Positions 43,371 through 52,591 of a stretch of 64,000 nucleotides of DNA are shown piece after piece. This stretch comes from an uncultured Flavobacteriaceae bacterium (GTDB lineage Bacteria > Bacteroidota > Bacteroidia > Flavobacteriales > Flavobacteriaceae). Position 1 is the first letter of the stretch; each line of letters begins with the position of its first letter. The notes beneath the pieces are model-generated. The model ran no database searches, had not been told where the DNA came from, and saw only the letters and a list, made by a program, of their open reading frames with translations. The stretch spans positions 62,001-126,000 of the forward strand of contig CANKZQ010000007.1 in assembly GCA_947488345.1 (NCBI GenBank). The letters are read 5' to 3'. The position numbers and the translations under genes were made by a program.

Positions 43371-44132
43371 ATGAAAGAAAATCAATTAAAGAAAAGAATT
43401 AATGAAGGAAAAGTAGGTTTTGGCCTCATCTCGCCCACTGTAGACCCAACTATTTGTGAATATGTAGGGCTGACAGGTATGGACTTTTATATGATCGATG
43501 CAGAACACGGTGCAATTACCGCTTCAGATGTGACTAATATGGTACGTGCATGTGAATTGAGAAATACCACGCCGCTAGCTAGAATAAGAAGTGTAGATCC
43601 TAAACTAATTTTACAATATATGGATGCTGGTGTCATGGGGGTAATGATGCCTACAATTGATACTATAGATGATGTAAAAGCGTTGGTTCAAGCAATTAAA
43701 TATCCACCTGTTGGTAAGCGGGGTCTAGGCCCAGTGAGGGCTGCAGATTATATGCAAGGAGCAATGACACAAGAAGAGTATGTACATTTTGCGAATTCTC
43801 AGACCTTGGTCATGCCGCAAATTGAAAGTATGGAATGCGTTCGAAACTTGCCAGATTTATGTAAAATAGATGGCGTCGATGGTTTCATCATAGGACCAAG
43901 AGATTTAGCGATGTCTATGGGATTTTATGATGGTCCGGGTCATCCTGAAGTAAAAGAAGTTCTAGATCAAATTTTTAAAACAATTTTAGATGCTGGGAAA
44001 TGGTATGGAACAGTGGCGGGAAATGCCGATCAGGCAACTGCTTTAATCGAGAAAGGAGCTTCGTTTGTCATGAACTCCGTTCAAGGCATGATAAAAACAT
44101 CTGCATCAGCATTTTTAAAAGCAAGAGACTAA
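43371..44132 (+). CDS. HpcH/HpaI-family aldolase
   Basis: This is a 253-residue class II pyruvate aldolase of the HpaI type. The catalytic His46 is in MIDAEHGAIT, the substrate Arg in LARIRSVD, metal-ligand Glu in MPQIESME, and Asp in GFIIGPRDLAMSMG. Members cleave 4-hydroxy-2-oxo acids to pyruvate and an aldehyde. It starts 3 bp after the LeuD-like gene. Pyruvate produced here could feed the AceE/E2 complex and the aldehyde could feed the aldehyde dehydrogenase; both links are inference. Confidence 0.9.
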   Translation: MKENQLKKRINEGKVGFGLISPTVDPTICEYVGLTGMDFYMIDAEHGAITASDVTNMVRACELRNTTPLARIRSVDPKLILQYMDAGVMGVMMPTIDTIDDVKALVQAIKYPPVGKRGLGPVRAADYMQGAMTQEEYVHFANSQTLVMPQIESMECVRNLPDLCKIDGVDGFIIGPRDLAMSMGFYDGPGHPEVKEVLDQIFKTILDAGKWYGTVAGNADQATALIEKGASFVMNSVQGMIKTSASAFLKARD

Positions 44133-44156
44133 ACAAAAAATATAAAATTAATACCA

Positions 44157-44468
44157 ATGGCAGCACTAGTCGTATTATTCAATTTAAAAGATCCATCATC
44201 AAAAATAGCATATGAAGCATGGGCAAAAGAAACGGATGTTCCTACCGCTTCTAAAATGAGTTGTGTTGATGATTTCAAAGTTTTCAGATTAGGAACCGTT
44301 ATGGGTACCGATAACCCTTCACCTTACCAATATTGCGAAGTTTTACAGATCAATGATATGAATAAATTGGGCGAAGAAGCAAGTTCAGAAGCGATGCAAA
44401 AAGTAGCAGCTCAGTTTCAATCTTTTGCTGATAATCCGATGTTTATTATTTCAGAACAAATAGCCTAG
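44157..44468 (+). CDS. HapK/RedY-like small protein
   Basis: This is a 103-residue protein with the pattern of a dimeric alpha-beta barrel. LVVLFNLKDPSSKIAYEAWAKETDVPTA, FKVFRLGTVMG, SPYQYCEVLQINDMNKL and MQKVAAQFQSFADNPMFI resemble the REDY-like protein HapK, named from a prodigiosin-type gene cluster. Its biochemical role is unclear to me; such barrels often bind aromatic or pyrrolic molecules. It lies between the aldolase and an SDR gene. The resemblance is from memory and should be treated as moderate. Confidence 0.7.
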   Translation: MAALVVLFNLKDPSSKIAYEAWAKETDVPTASKMSCVDDFKVFRLGTVMGTDNPSPYQYCEVLQINDMNKLGEEASSEAMQKVAAQFQSFADNPMFIISEQIA

Positions 44469-44477
44469 AATCTTACT

Positions 44478-45311
44478 ATGTATAATTTAAAAGGAAAAAC
44501 AGCAATAGTCACGGGCTCTGGTCGAATTGATGGTATTGGAGAAGCCATTGTCTTAAAACTGGCTGAACAAGGTTGTAATGTTGTTGTCACAGATATTGGC
44601 ATCAGCAAAGGCGCACAATTTAGTGAAGAGCATATTGGTACTACTGCCGATATGGAAACTATTGTTAAAAAAGCGAAGGACAAAGGTGTAAATGCCAAGG
44701 CTATTGTGTGCGATATTCGTTTCGAAGATCAAGTCATTGATCTCATAAATGAAACGAAAGAGACTTTTGGCAGTGTAGATATTATGGTGAACAATGCGGG
44801 AGTTGGTTATATTATGGAGCCTTTTACTGAATTTAAAGAAGAAAGTTGGGACGCCGTATTGGATGTCAATCTCAAGGGAGCATTTTTATGCTCGAAACAC
44901 GCAGCTGCCATAATGATCGCACAAAGTAAGGGTGGAGCAATTATAAATATTGCGAGTCAAGCAGCCAAATCTGGTTTTCCGTATGCCGCAGCATACACGG
45001 CTTCAAAGCATGGAATGATTGGTTTAACTAGATCGAATGCCGTAGAACTAGGAGTACATAAAATTCGTGTAAACGCTGTTTGTCCAAATCATATTACAAC
45101 AGGTTTAGGGCATTGGCAGAATAAATTTTTTAGCGAAAAAACAGGTCAAAATTATGACGCTTACTTGCAAGCCATCGTAGACAAAAACCCGTTAAAAAGA
45201 ACGGGGCTTGTAGAAGATATTGCAAAAGCTGTAGCCTTCTTGGCTTCCGACCAAGCTGACTATATCACCGGAGAAGCTATGAACGTAAGTGGTGGCGAAG
45301 AGTATCATTAA
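44478..45311 (+). CDS. Short-chain dehydrogenase/reductase
   Basis: This 277-residue classical SDR has a glycine motif TGSGRIDGIGEA, NNAG in the fourth strand region, Ser in INIASQAAKS, YxxxK in YTASKHG and a C-terminal ITGEAMNVSGGEE. It should oxidise or reduce a hydroxy/keto group with NAD(P). It is 9 bp after the HapK-like gene and 21 bp before the hydantoinase A gene. The intact catalytic site contrasts with the SDR at 8574-9347. Confidence 0.92.
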   Translation: MYNLKGKTAIVTGSGRIDGIGEAIVLKLAEQGCNVVVTDIGISKGAQFSEEHIGTTADMETIVKKAKDKGVNAKAIVCDIRFEDQVIDLINETKETFGSVDIMVNNAGVGYIMEPFTEFKEESWDAVLDVNLKGAFLCSKHAAAIMIAQSKGGAIINIASQAAKSGFPYAAAYTASKHGMIGLTRSNAVELGVHKIRVNAVCPNHITTGLGHWQNKFFSEKTGQNYDAYLQAIVDKNPLKRTGLVEDIAKAVAFLASDQADYITGEAMNVSGGEEYH

Positions 45312-45332
45312 AATAGTAGAAAATAAAGTAAT

Positions 45333-47405
45333 ATGAAGTTAGGCATAGACATTGGAGGAACATTTACAGATTTTGTATTGTTCGATTATGATAGTAATCA
45401 ATTATATTTTGCTAAGACATTGACGACATATCCTGATCCAACGAAGGGTATTTTCAATGGAATTAGAGAGATTGAAGAGAAGTTCAATTTTCCCGTGAAA
45501 AACATGGATGGAATTGTGCATGGTACAACCTTGGTAACGAATGCTGTTATTGAACGCAAAGGCGCAAAGACTGCTTTTATCACAACAAAAGGTTTTGAAG
45601 ATGTATTAGAAATAGGGCGCGAAATGCGCTATGATATATATGATATTTTCTTGACAATGCCTAAGCCTTTGATTCCAAGAAATTTAAGAATGGGCGTTAC
45701 TGAAAGAGTAGATATTGAAGGTAATGTGGTAACTCCACTTGATGAAGACGGAATGCAAACTCTGGCAAGTACGCTTAAACAAAACGGTATTGAAGCTGTT
45801 GGTGTGTGTTTGTTAAATTCTTTTGCGAACACGGCGCATGAAAAAGCATTAGGAGATTATTTATCGAAAAATGTACCAGAAATGTATTACAGCCTGTCTT
45901 CTGAAATTATGCCCGAAATTCGTGAATATGAACGGAGTTCTGCCACAGCTATGAACGCGTATGTACAGCCAATTACAGATAAATATCTGAAAGATTTTGA
46001 AACACAACTAAGAACCGCCGGTTTCGACGGAAATATAAATATTATGATTTCTAGTGGACGACTAACAACAATTGATGGAGCTAGAAAATCACCGATCCAC
46101 TTATTAGAATCTGGACCAGCAGGTGGAGCAATGGCAGGGGTTTTCTACGGAAAGCATTTAGGTGAAGAAAATCTCTTGTGTTTTGATATGGGAGGTACTA
46201 CAGCAAAAGCATGTGTTATTTATGAGGGGAAACCTGAAATTACCAATCATTTTGAAGCTGGTCGGGTCAAACGATTTAAAAAAGGTAGCGGATTGCCTGT
46301 GCGTATTCCTGTTATTGATTTAATTGAAATAGGTGCCGGTGGAGGAAGTATTGCACGCGTCAATAATATTGGACTGTTAACGGTAGGGCCAGATAGTGCT
46401 TCATCAACTCCAGGTCCGGCTTGTTATAATTTGGGTGGAGAAGATCCAACCGTGACCGATGCCGATTTGGTGTTGGGCTATTTAAATGCCGATTACTTTT
46501 TGGGAGGCGAAATGAAATTGAGTGTTGATGCCGCAAGAAAGGCTATTGAGACAAAATTAGCGAAACCTATGGGAATCTCTATTGAAGAGGCAGCAATGGG
46601 GGTTCATAAAATTGTGAATGAGAATATGGCGAATGCAGCTCGAGTTCACGTACTAGAAAAAGGAATGGATCCACGTCATTTTAACATGATCGGATTCGGT
46701 GGGGCCGGACCAGTTCATTCTTTTGGAGTGGCTAAATTATTAAATACAAAACGCTTAATTATTCCAGTAGGTGCAGGGGTAACTTCTGCAATAGGCTTTT
46801 TAGTATCACCCGTAGCGAGCGAAAAAATTCATAGTTATATTTCTGAATTAAAAACATTGAACTGGGATGAAGTCAATAGTTTCTTAACAGACATGGAAGA
46901 AGCTGGTTACAATTTTTTAGAAAAGTCAGATATTGATAGAAAAGAAGCTAGTGTACAACGAGTTGTAGAAATGAGATATTATGGTCAAGGCCATGAAATA
47001 ACAATAGACTTACCGGAAGGTGTATTGAGTGAGAATGACGTTGTTGAAATCCAAAAACGTTTTATAAAAGAATATGAATTCCGCTACAATCGTTCGATTG
47101 AAGGAATGCAACTAGAAATGGTTACCTGGAGAGTGGTTGTTCAAGGTCCTACACCAGAAATGAAAGTGAAGCAATTTTCTGCAACTGGTAGTGATAAAGA
47201 AGCATATAAAGGCACTCGAAAAGTATACTTTGAAGAAACAGGTTATTTAGAGTGTCCAGTTTATAATAGATATGGGTTGAAACCAAATGAAAAGTTCTAC
47301 GGTCCGGCGATTATTGAAGAGACAGAAAGTACGACTGTAATAGGTGTTAACACAACTATTCAAGTAGATAAAGATAAAAATATCCTCATTGATTTACACC
47401 AATAA
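45333..47405 (+). CDS. Hydantoinase/oxoprolinase family protein, subunit A
   Basis: This is a 690-residue ATPase-type subunit of the HyuA/5-oxoprolinase/acetone carboxylase-beta family. The N-terminus LGIDIGGTFTDFVLFD is the phosphate-binding motif, followed by HGTTLVTNAVIERKG, ESGPAGGAMAG, CFDMGGTTAKACVI and GFGGAGPVHSFGVA. Members hydrolyse lactam or hydantoin rings with ATP or carboxylate ketones. The B subunit is encoded at 48947-50566, after a flavoprotein gene and site F. Ring opening of a lactam and carboxylation of an acyl group are both possible; the sequence alone does not decide. Confidence 0.92.
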   Translation: MKLGIDIGGTFTDFVLFDYDSNQLYFAKTLTTYPDPTKGIFNGIREIEEKFNFPVKNMDGIVHGTTLVTNAVIERKGAKTAFITTKGFEDVLEIGREMRYDIYDIFLTMPKPLIPRNLRMGVTERVDIEGNVVTPLDEDGMQTLASTLKQNGIEAVGVCLLNSFANTAHEKALGDYLSKNVPEMYYSLSSEIMPEIREYERSSATAMNAYVQPITDKYLKDFETQLRTAGFDGNINIMISSGRLTTIDGARKSPIHLLESGPAGGAMAGVFYGKHLGEENLLCFDMGGTTAKACVIYEGKPEITNHFEAGRVKRFKKGSGLPVRIPVIDLIEIGAGGGSIARVNNIGLLTVGPDSASSTPGPACYNLGGEDPTVTDADLVLGYLNADYFLGGEMKLSVDAARKAIETKLAKPMGISIEEAAMGVHKIVNENMANAARVHVLEKGMDPRHFNMIGFGGAGPVHSFGVAKLLNTKRLIIPVGAGVTSAIGFLVSPVASEKIHSYISELKTLNWDEVNSFLTDMEEAGYNFLEKSDIDRKEASVQRVVEMRYYGQGHEITIDLPEGVLSENDVVEIQKRFIKEYEFRYNRSIEGMQLEMVTWRVVVQGPTPEMKVKQFSATGSDKEAYKGTRKVYFEETGYLECPVYNRYGLKPNEKFYGPAIIEETESTTVIGVNTTIQVDKDKNILIDLHQ

Positions 47406-47410
47406 ATACT

Positions 47411-48841
47411 ATGATGACATATGATATTCTTATTGTAGGTGCGGGTACTGCAGGAATGAGCTGCGCCATAACGGCTGCGCAACGCGGATTGAAAGTGGGA
47501 GTGATTGAAAAATCAGATTACTATGGTGGAGCTTTGCACTGGTCAGGAGGCCATATGAGTGCTGGGGGGACACATCTTCAAAGAGAAAAGGGAATTGAAG
47601 ATTCCGTAGAAAAACATCTTAAAGAAATCAATCAAATAAATAATAAATCAGGAGATCGTCTTCTTATCGAGAAGGCAGTTAATGAGGCGCCAAAAACTAT
47701 TGAATGGTTAGATGATAATGGCATGGAATGGGCTCCTGAGTGTCCGAGAATTATATATGGTCATGTACCTTATGAAACTCCTCGCACAATCTATGGTCCA
47801 GAAAAGGCTATGAGTATTTATAAAGTGATGGCCCCCTTATGGGATGAACAAGTCACAAAAGGCAACATTGAATGTCATTTTGAACATACGTTTATAGCTC
47901 TCGATAAAAAGGAAGGTCGTTTTGATACGGTAGTTTGTAATACAATCGATGGTGAACGTCGATATTCAGGTAAGAATATTGTAATTACTTCAGGAGGTTA
48001 TGGTAGTAATCCGGCTTATTTTCAAGAAAAACATCCAAACATTCCATTAGTAAGTTCGTGCTATCCAACAGCAACTGCCGACGGTCATGTAATTTTAGAG
48101 AAACAAGGAGCCAAATTTCGTTTTGGAGACTATCATTTACCAAGTTTAGGCGGAATGGAAGAGGAAGAAGGAAGCGGACGATGTGATTTCAATAAAGCTT
48201 GGGCAATGGTATTAACCTCTGTGTATAGAAATCCTAGAGATATTTATGTAAATGCAAACGGAGAACGTTTCATTGCAGAAGACGAAGTGAATCCCGAGAA
48301 AAGAGAATTAGCCACCATGCAACAACCAGATTGGTGTTTTTGGGTGGTTTTTGACGAAGATGGATTAACTTCAAATGATGAGAATGGAAATCACAATCCC
48401 ATCATTATCGGACGAACAGTTGAAGAAATGAAGGCCGAGGCAGCAAAAGGAAATGCCTTGTGCATGGCCGATACAATCGACGCTTTGGCGAACAAAACCG
48501 GATTGCCATCAGAATCACTTCAAAAAACTATCGCCCATTATAATACTATGGTGCAAACGAAGCGAGATGCAGATTTTGGAAGGACTTACTTAGAAGACGA
48601 GATTAAGACAGCGCCTTTTTATGCGCTGAAAGTACATGCGTCTGTGTTGGTGACCTTCGGTGGTATAAAGGTAGATAACGATTTAAGAGTTTTAGACGCT
48701 GAAGGAAAACCAATGATTGGTTTGTACGCTGCAGGAGAAGTACTCGGATTAGGAGCGACCAGTGGAAGTTCATTTTGTAGTGGTATGGCCATTACGCCTG
48801 CGCTGAGTTTCGGTCGTATGTTAGGAAGCACACTCTCCTGA
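47411..48841 (+). CDS. FAD-dependent dehydrogenase (KstD/fumarate reductase-like)
   Basis: This is a 476-residue flavoprotein of the succinate dehydrogenase/fumarate reductase/ketosteroid Delta1-dehydrogenase group. The FAD motif is ILIVGAGTAGMSCAI near the start, with LHWSGGHMSAGGTH and VITSGGYGSNPAYF. The C-terminal cap GLYAAGEVLGLGATSGSSFCSGMA is typical. Such enzymes introduce or remove a C=C next to a carbonyl. No Tat signal is present, so it is cytoplasmic. It lies 5 bp after the hydantoinase A gene. Confidence 0.88.
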   Translation: MMTYDILIVGAGTAGMSCAITAAQRGLKVGVIEKSDYYGGALHWSGGHMSAGGTHLQREKGIEDSVEKHLKEINQINNKSGDRLLIEKAVNEAPKTIEWLDDNGMEWAPECPRIIYGHVPYETPRTIYGPEKAMSIYKVMAPLWDEQVTKGNIECHFEHTFIALDKKEGRFDTVVCNTIDGERRYSGKNIVITSGGYGSNPAYFQEKHPNIPLVSSCYPTATADGHVILEKQGAKFRFGDYHLPSLGGMEEEEGSGRCDFNKAWAMVLTSVYRNPRDIYVNANGERFIAEDEVNPEKRELATMQQPDWCFWVVFDEDGLTSNDENGNHNPIIIGRTVEEMKAEAAKGNALCMADTIDALANKTGLPSESLQKTIAHYNTMVQTKRDADFGRTYLEDEIKTAPFYALKVHASVLVTFGGIKVDNDLRVLDAEGKPMIGLYAAGEVLGLGATSGSSFCSGMAITPALSFGRMLGSTLS

Positions 48842-48916
48842 AAATAGTAAATCAAACCGAAAAGTGTCGTGATAAAATTAAATTTTAAAAAATATTAACA
48901 GTAATACATTAAATAA

Positions 48917-48941
48917 ATAGTTAACTTAGTTAACTAATTTT
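48917..48941. promoter_or_regulatory. Operator-like inverted repeat, site F
   Basis: The core is GTTAAC-TTA-GTTAAC (48920-48934), as symmetric as site B, followed by TAATTTT. It ends only a few bases before the hydantoinase B ATG (48947), so it would lie in the leader or overlap the start of transcription. It allows separate control of the distal genes 48947-53683. Confidence 0.65.
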
Positions 48942-48946
48942 GAATT

Positions 48947-50566
48947 ATGCAAGAAGCGAAGACAACATTTGACCCAATAGCACTTAGTATACTGTGGTCA
49001 AGATTGATAAGTATTGTTGACGAGGCGGGCACAACGTTGCAACGTACTTCCTTTTCAACAGTGACGAGAGAGAGTAATGATTTTGCGGTGGTTTTGATGG
49101 ATAAGAAAGGACGGTCAATTGCACAATCTAGTGTTTCAGTACCTTCATTTTTAGGAGTGTTACCGATTTTAACAAAAGCACTATTGAAAGATTATTTTCC
49201 AGAAGATACTTGGAAAGAAGGAGATGTTGTAATGACCAATGATCCATGGTTGTGCGCAGGTCATAAACCAGATATTGGTATTGTTTCTCCTATTTTCTAC
49301 CAAGACAATTTAATTGGTTTTATTGGTACCATTGCCCATTCACCAGATATGGGAGGCCAATTATGGGGCGCAGGAACACGTGATCTCTATGAGGAGGGCT
49401 TGATGGTACCGCCAACAAAATTGATTTCTGAAGGGGTGCCGAATCAAACACTGTTTAATATTCTAGAACAAAATGTACGTGCAGCAGATCAAACTGTAGG
49501 AGATATACGTGCGCAGGTTGCCGCCAATGATCAAGGGATTAAATCGTTGATGAAATTAATGGAAGAAAACGATTTGGATGATCTTCAAGATCTAGCAGAT
49601 GCTGTCATTAACGCTTCTGAGAAAGCGATGCGAGAAGCTTTACTTGCTGCTCCAGACGGTAGCTATAATTACACCTATGATACTGACGGTGATGGTCGTG
49701 GTACGGGTTGCCATTTTGAAATTACAATTACGATAAAAGGTGATGAGATTGTGGCTGATTATACGGGTACTTCTGGCGCACATTATATGAGTATCAACGC
49801 AGTGTTAAACTATACATTTGCGTATACGGCCTATCCAATTAAATGTGCTTTTAGTCCGGATGTTCCAAATAACGACGGGTCTTTTTATCCCATAACGGTG
49901 ACAGCGCCGAAAGGTTGTCTAGTAAATGCACAAAAACCAGTGCCTTTAGGCGCACGTAATGTAACAGGTAATATGTTGCATTCGGTTGTTTTTGGTGCAT
50001 TGGCAAAAGCAGTTCCTACACAAGTACAATCAGATTGTGGAAGTGCATGTTGGTGTATTGTATTGAACGGAGAACATAAAGGGAAAGAATTTGTAGAGTA
50101 CTTCTTCTTAAATGGAGGTTATGGAGCCAGACCAAATATGGATGGTGAGCATGTACTGAGTTTTCCTACGAATGTAGCCAATGTTCCAATAGAAGTACTG
50201 GAGACAGATGTGGCCATCTTAGTAACTGAAAAGTCATTGATACCAAATTCTGCAGGTAATGGAAAATATCGAGGAGGTTTAGGTCAGCGATTTAGCTTTA
50301 GAAATATTGGCGAAAATCCGATCAACGTTTCAATGGTTGCTGAAAAAACGGTAACTTCAGCGAAAGGATTATTAGAAGGTAAAGATGGACAAATGGGCTC
50401 AGTTAAAATTAAACCAGAGCGCGAATTTCCATCAAAAGGACTGGATAAATTGTTCCCTGGAGAAGAGTTAATTTTAACCCTACCTGGAGGAGCGGGTTAT
50501 GGTAATCCCGCTGAAAGAGATAAAGAATTAATTGAACAAGATATTGCATTAGGCTATGTTTTATAG
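48947..50566 (+). CDS. Hydantoinase/oxoprolinase family protein, subunit B
   Basis: This 539-residue HyuB/acetone carboxylase-alpha type subunit begins with FDPIALSILWSRLISIVDEAG. GDVVMTNDPWLCAGHKPDIG, IAHSPDMGGQLWGAG, GCHFEITITIKGDEIVADYTGTS and LTLPGGAGYGNPAERD are typical. It should form a complex with the HyuA-like protein of 45333-47405. The direct neighbours downstream are a methyltransferase and a 120-residue helical protein, which might be an extra subunit, as acetone carboxylases have a small third one; the sequence similarity for that is not evident. Confidence 0.92.
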   Translation: MQEAKTTFDPIALSILWSRLISIVDEAGTTLQRTSFSTVTRESNDFAVVLMDKKGRSIAQSSVSVPSFLGVLPILTKALLKDYFPEDTWKEGDVVMTNDPWLCAGHKPDIGIVSPIFYQDNLIGFIGTIAHSPDMGGQLWGAGTRDLYEEGLMVPPTKLISEGVPNQTLFNILEQNVRAADQTVGDIRAQVAANDQGIKSLMKLMEENDLDDLQDLADAVINASEKAMREALLAAPDGSYNYTYDTDGDGRGTGCHFEITITIKGDEIVADYTGTSGAHYMSINAVLNYTFAYTAYPIKCAFSPDVPNNDGSFYPITVTAPKGCLVNAQKPVPLGARNVTGNMLHSVVFGALAKAVPTQVQSDCGSACWCIVLNGEHKGKEFVEYFFLNGGYGARPNMDGEHVLSFPTNVANVPIEVLETDVAILVTEKSLIPNSAGNGKYRGGLGQRFSFRNIGENPINVSMVAEKTVTSAKGLLEGKDGQMGSVKIKPEREFPSKGLDKLFPGEELILTLPGGAGYGNPAERDKELIEQDIALGYVL

Positions 50567-50597
50567 CCAAAATTTTAACGTATAATATGTAGAAAAT

Positions 50598-51782
50598 ATG
50601 GCAAAGAATTTAACCCCAGTTTGGAATAAAGTAGCAAAGCACGCCATGCTACCGGAAACAACACATGATGAACGTGCTCGTTACAATTTTCTATCGAATT
50701 TAAACAAGCACTTAGCCCATGTATCGCATGGCACCAAAACGGCTTACGAAACCCGTGTTGCGCCAAAGTTTAAGAAAGAACATGGTCGAGATATACAAAG
50801 TAGAGCTGAGTTGAAAGCGGCTATTGAACAAGATCCGCATTACCAAATTTGGTCTTCTTTACGAAGAAGCACCATGGAAATGCGCCAACAAGCAGGTCGA
50901 TCTTTAACCTTGCGCCAAGCAAAAGCACTAAGAGATAAAGCAGCTGCATTAAATGAAGGAAAATCTACCTTGGTGTTAAACCCAGAAGTGAAGGTTCCAG
51001 AATATCTATTGGCAGTCGATAACCATATCATGCCTGGTAGTTATCATACAGAGTTATTGGAGGGAGATGTTGCTCCAGCGGCAAATTATGATTCAGGAAT
51101 TTTTGTCACTACTGCAGGTTTAATTGGCCGGTATAACGATGGAGGAGGTAAGGCAATAACGACTTGGGTACGTCAAAACTATCCTGACTTTAAGCCAAAA
51201 CGAATCCTCGACATCGGTTGTGGTCTAGGGCATAATGTGCTGCCAATCGCCAAGGCCTATCCAGATGCAGAAATTATTGCAATCGATACGGGTGCGCCTA
51301 TGTTAAGGTATGGTCATGCACGTGCTATGGATTTAGGGTACAAGAATGTAACTTTTATGCAAATGGATGCAGCAAAAACAATTTTTGAAGATGAATCTTT
51401 TGATTGGATACAGTCGACAATGTTTTTGCACGAGACTGGCGGTAAATCTATTTATAAGATAATGGATGAGGTATATCGCTTGTTAAAGCCAGGAGGATTG
51501 ACGCTGCACATTGAACAGCCACAATATACGGATGATATGTCTGAATATGAAAAGTTCATGCGCGATTGGGATGCCTTGAATAATTCAGAACCTTATTGGT
51601 CTAAAATGCATGATATTGATCCCGTAGAATTGATGGAAGCATCAGGATTTAAAAAAGAGAATTTTATGCAAATTGGCGCTAAAGCGGAAAATGATTTAGT
51701 TGAAGATGGTGTCAATGCAGAAGAACCAGAAGATTTCGGACGCTCTCCGATTTGGAACGTATTTGGAGCATTTAAAAAATAA
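50598..51782 (+). CDS. Class I SAM-dependent methyltransferase
   Basis: This is a 394-residue protein. The C-terminal half is a Rossmann methyltransferase: motif I ILDIGCGLGHN (203-213), the acidic end IIAIDTG, QMDAA, and DWIQSTMFLHETGG. The first 190 residues are a helical, basic domain that I do not recognise (TKTAYETRVAPKFKKEHGRDIQ). Methylation of a pathway acid or ring is possible, but an unusual role such as demethylation cannot be excluded. It lies between hydantoinase B and a small helical protein with gaps of 31 and 3 bp. Confidence 0.85.
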   Translation: MAKNLTPVWNKVAKHAMLPETTHDERARYNFLSNLNKHLAHVSHGTKTAYETRVAPKFKKEHGRDIQSRAELKAAIEQDPHYQIWSSLRRSTMEMRQQAGRSLTLRQAKALRDKAAALNEGKSTLVLNPEVKVPEYLLAVDNHIMPGSYHTELLEGDVAPAANYDSGIFVTTAGLIGRYNDGGGKAITTWVRQNYPDFKPKRILDIGCGLGHNVLPIAKAYPDAEIIAIDTGAPMLRYGHARAMDLGYKNVTFMQMDAAKTIFEDESFDWIQSTMFLHETGGKSIYKIMDEVYRLLKPGGLTLHIEQPQYTDDMSEYEKFMRDWDALNNSEPYWSKMHDIDPVELMEASGFKKENFMQIGAKAENDLVEDGVNAEEPEDFGRSPIWNVFGAFKK

Positions 51783-51785
51783 AAA

Positions 51786-52148
51786 ATGGAAGAAGAATTA
51801 GATTATATAAAGTTAGCGTCGAATAAGTCGAAGGGAAAACGCCCTTATTTTCATGATGATCATGCTGTAGAGCGTGTATTGAATATTACCATGGCAATTG
51901 CTGGGGAGTTAGCGGTAATGCGGGAGCGAATGGACAGTATTGAACGCCTTTTGGAGAAAAAAGGAACAGTGTCAAGAGAAGAAATTGAAAATTTCGTACC
52001 CGAAACACCTGAACAAGAAGAACAGCGCCAATCATGGCATAGTGAGTACATCTCACGAGTATTGCGTATTGTGCAACAAGAACAGGAAGAAATGGAAAAT
52101 CCTGATAAGAGCATAGAAGAAATTGCAAACGATATTAATGAAATGTAA
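51786..52148 (+). CDS. Small helical protein of unknown function
   Basis: This is a 120-residue acidic protein predicted to be mostly helical, with a coiled-coil-like stretch (AVERVLNITMAIAGELAVMRERM, then SIERLLEKKG) and a Glu-rich C-terminus. I recognise no family. Its stop codon overlaps the next start (TAATG), so it is certainly translated within the operon. Its location between a methyltransferase and an NTF2-like protein suggests an accessory subunit, perhaps of the hydantoinase or methyltransferase. Confidence 0.75.
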   Translation: MEEELDYIKLASNKSKGKRPYFHDDHAVERVLNITMAIAGELAVMRERMDSIERLLEKKGTVSREEIENFVPETPEQEEQRQSWHSEYISRVLRIVQQEQEEMENPDKSIEEIANDINEM

Positions 52149-52573
52149 TGGCAGAATTACACGATAGAATTACAAAATTTTTCAATGCAATTATCGCTGA
52201 AGATATTGAAGAAATCAAAAATGGATATGTGCAAGATGAAAGAACCTATGTTGTTCTTGAAGGACCAAGATACAGCACAAAAGGGTATGCAATGATTGCG
52301 AAAGGATGGGGAGACTTTACAACTTCTCCAATCGCGATGACCAAAATAGTTTGGACAGAAGGTCCATTCGAGGAAATTGTTGGTGATATGGGATGGATTA
52401 GCGGAATTACTGAGTTGTATCTCAATGTAAACGGAAAAGAAGTCTTTAATACGTTTCGGTCTTCATTTGTATTTAAACGTGAAGATAATGATTGGAAGAT
52501 ACGTCATGAACATGTATCGGCACCACACCCCGACCCTTATGGAGTAGGTGATTGGCTAAAGAAAGATAAATAA
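52148..52573 (+). CDS. NTF2/SnoaL-like protein
   Basis: This is a 141-residue protein with the DUF4440/SnoaL-like layout: a helical start (HDRITKFFNAIIAEDIEEIKNGY), a central segment YVVLEGPRYSTKGYAMIAKGWGDF, and final strands SFVFKREDNDWKIRHEHVSAPH. The conserved His in the last strand is typical of members that isomerise or cyclise small molecules, although many are only ligand binders. It is cytoplasmic and overlaps the upstream gene by one base. Confidence 0.82.
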   Translation: MAELHDRITKFFNAIIAEDIEEIKNGYVQDERTYVVLEGPRYSTKGYAMIAKGWGDFTTSPIAMTKIVWTEGPFEEIVGDMGWISGITELYLNVNGKEVFNTFRSSFVFKREDNDWKIRHEHVSAPHPDPYGVGDWLKKDK

Positions 52574-52591
52574 TAACCAAAATTATTACAT

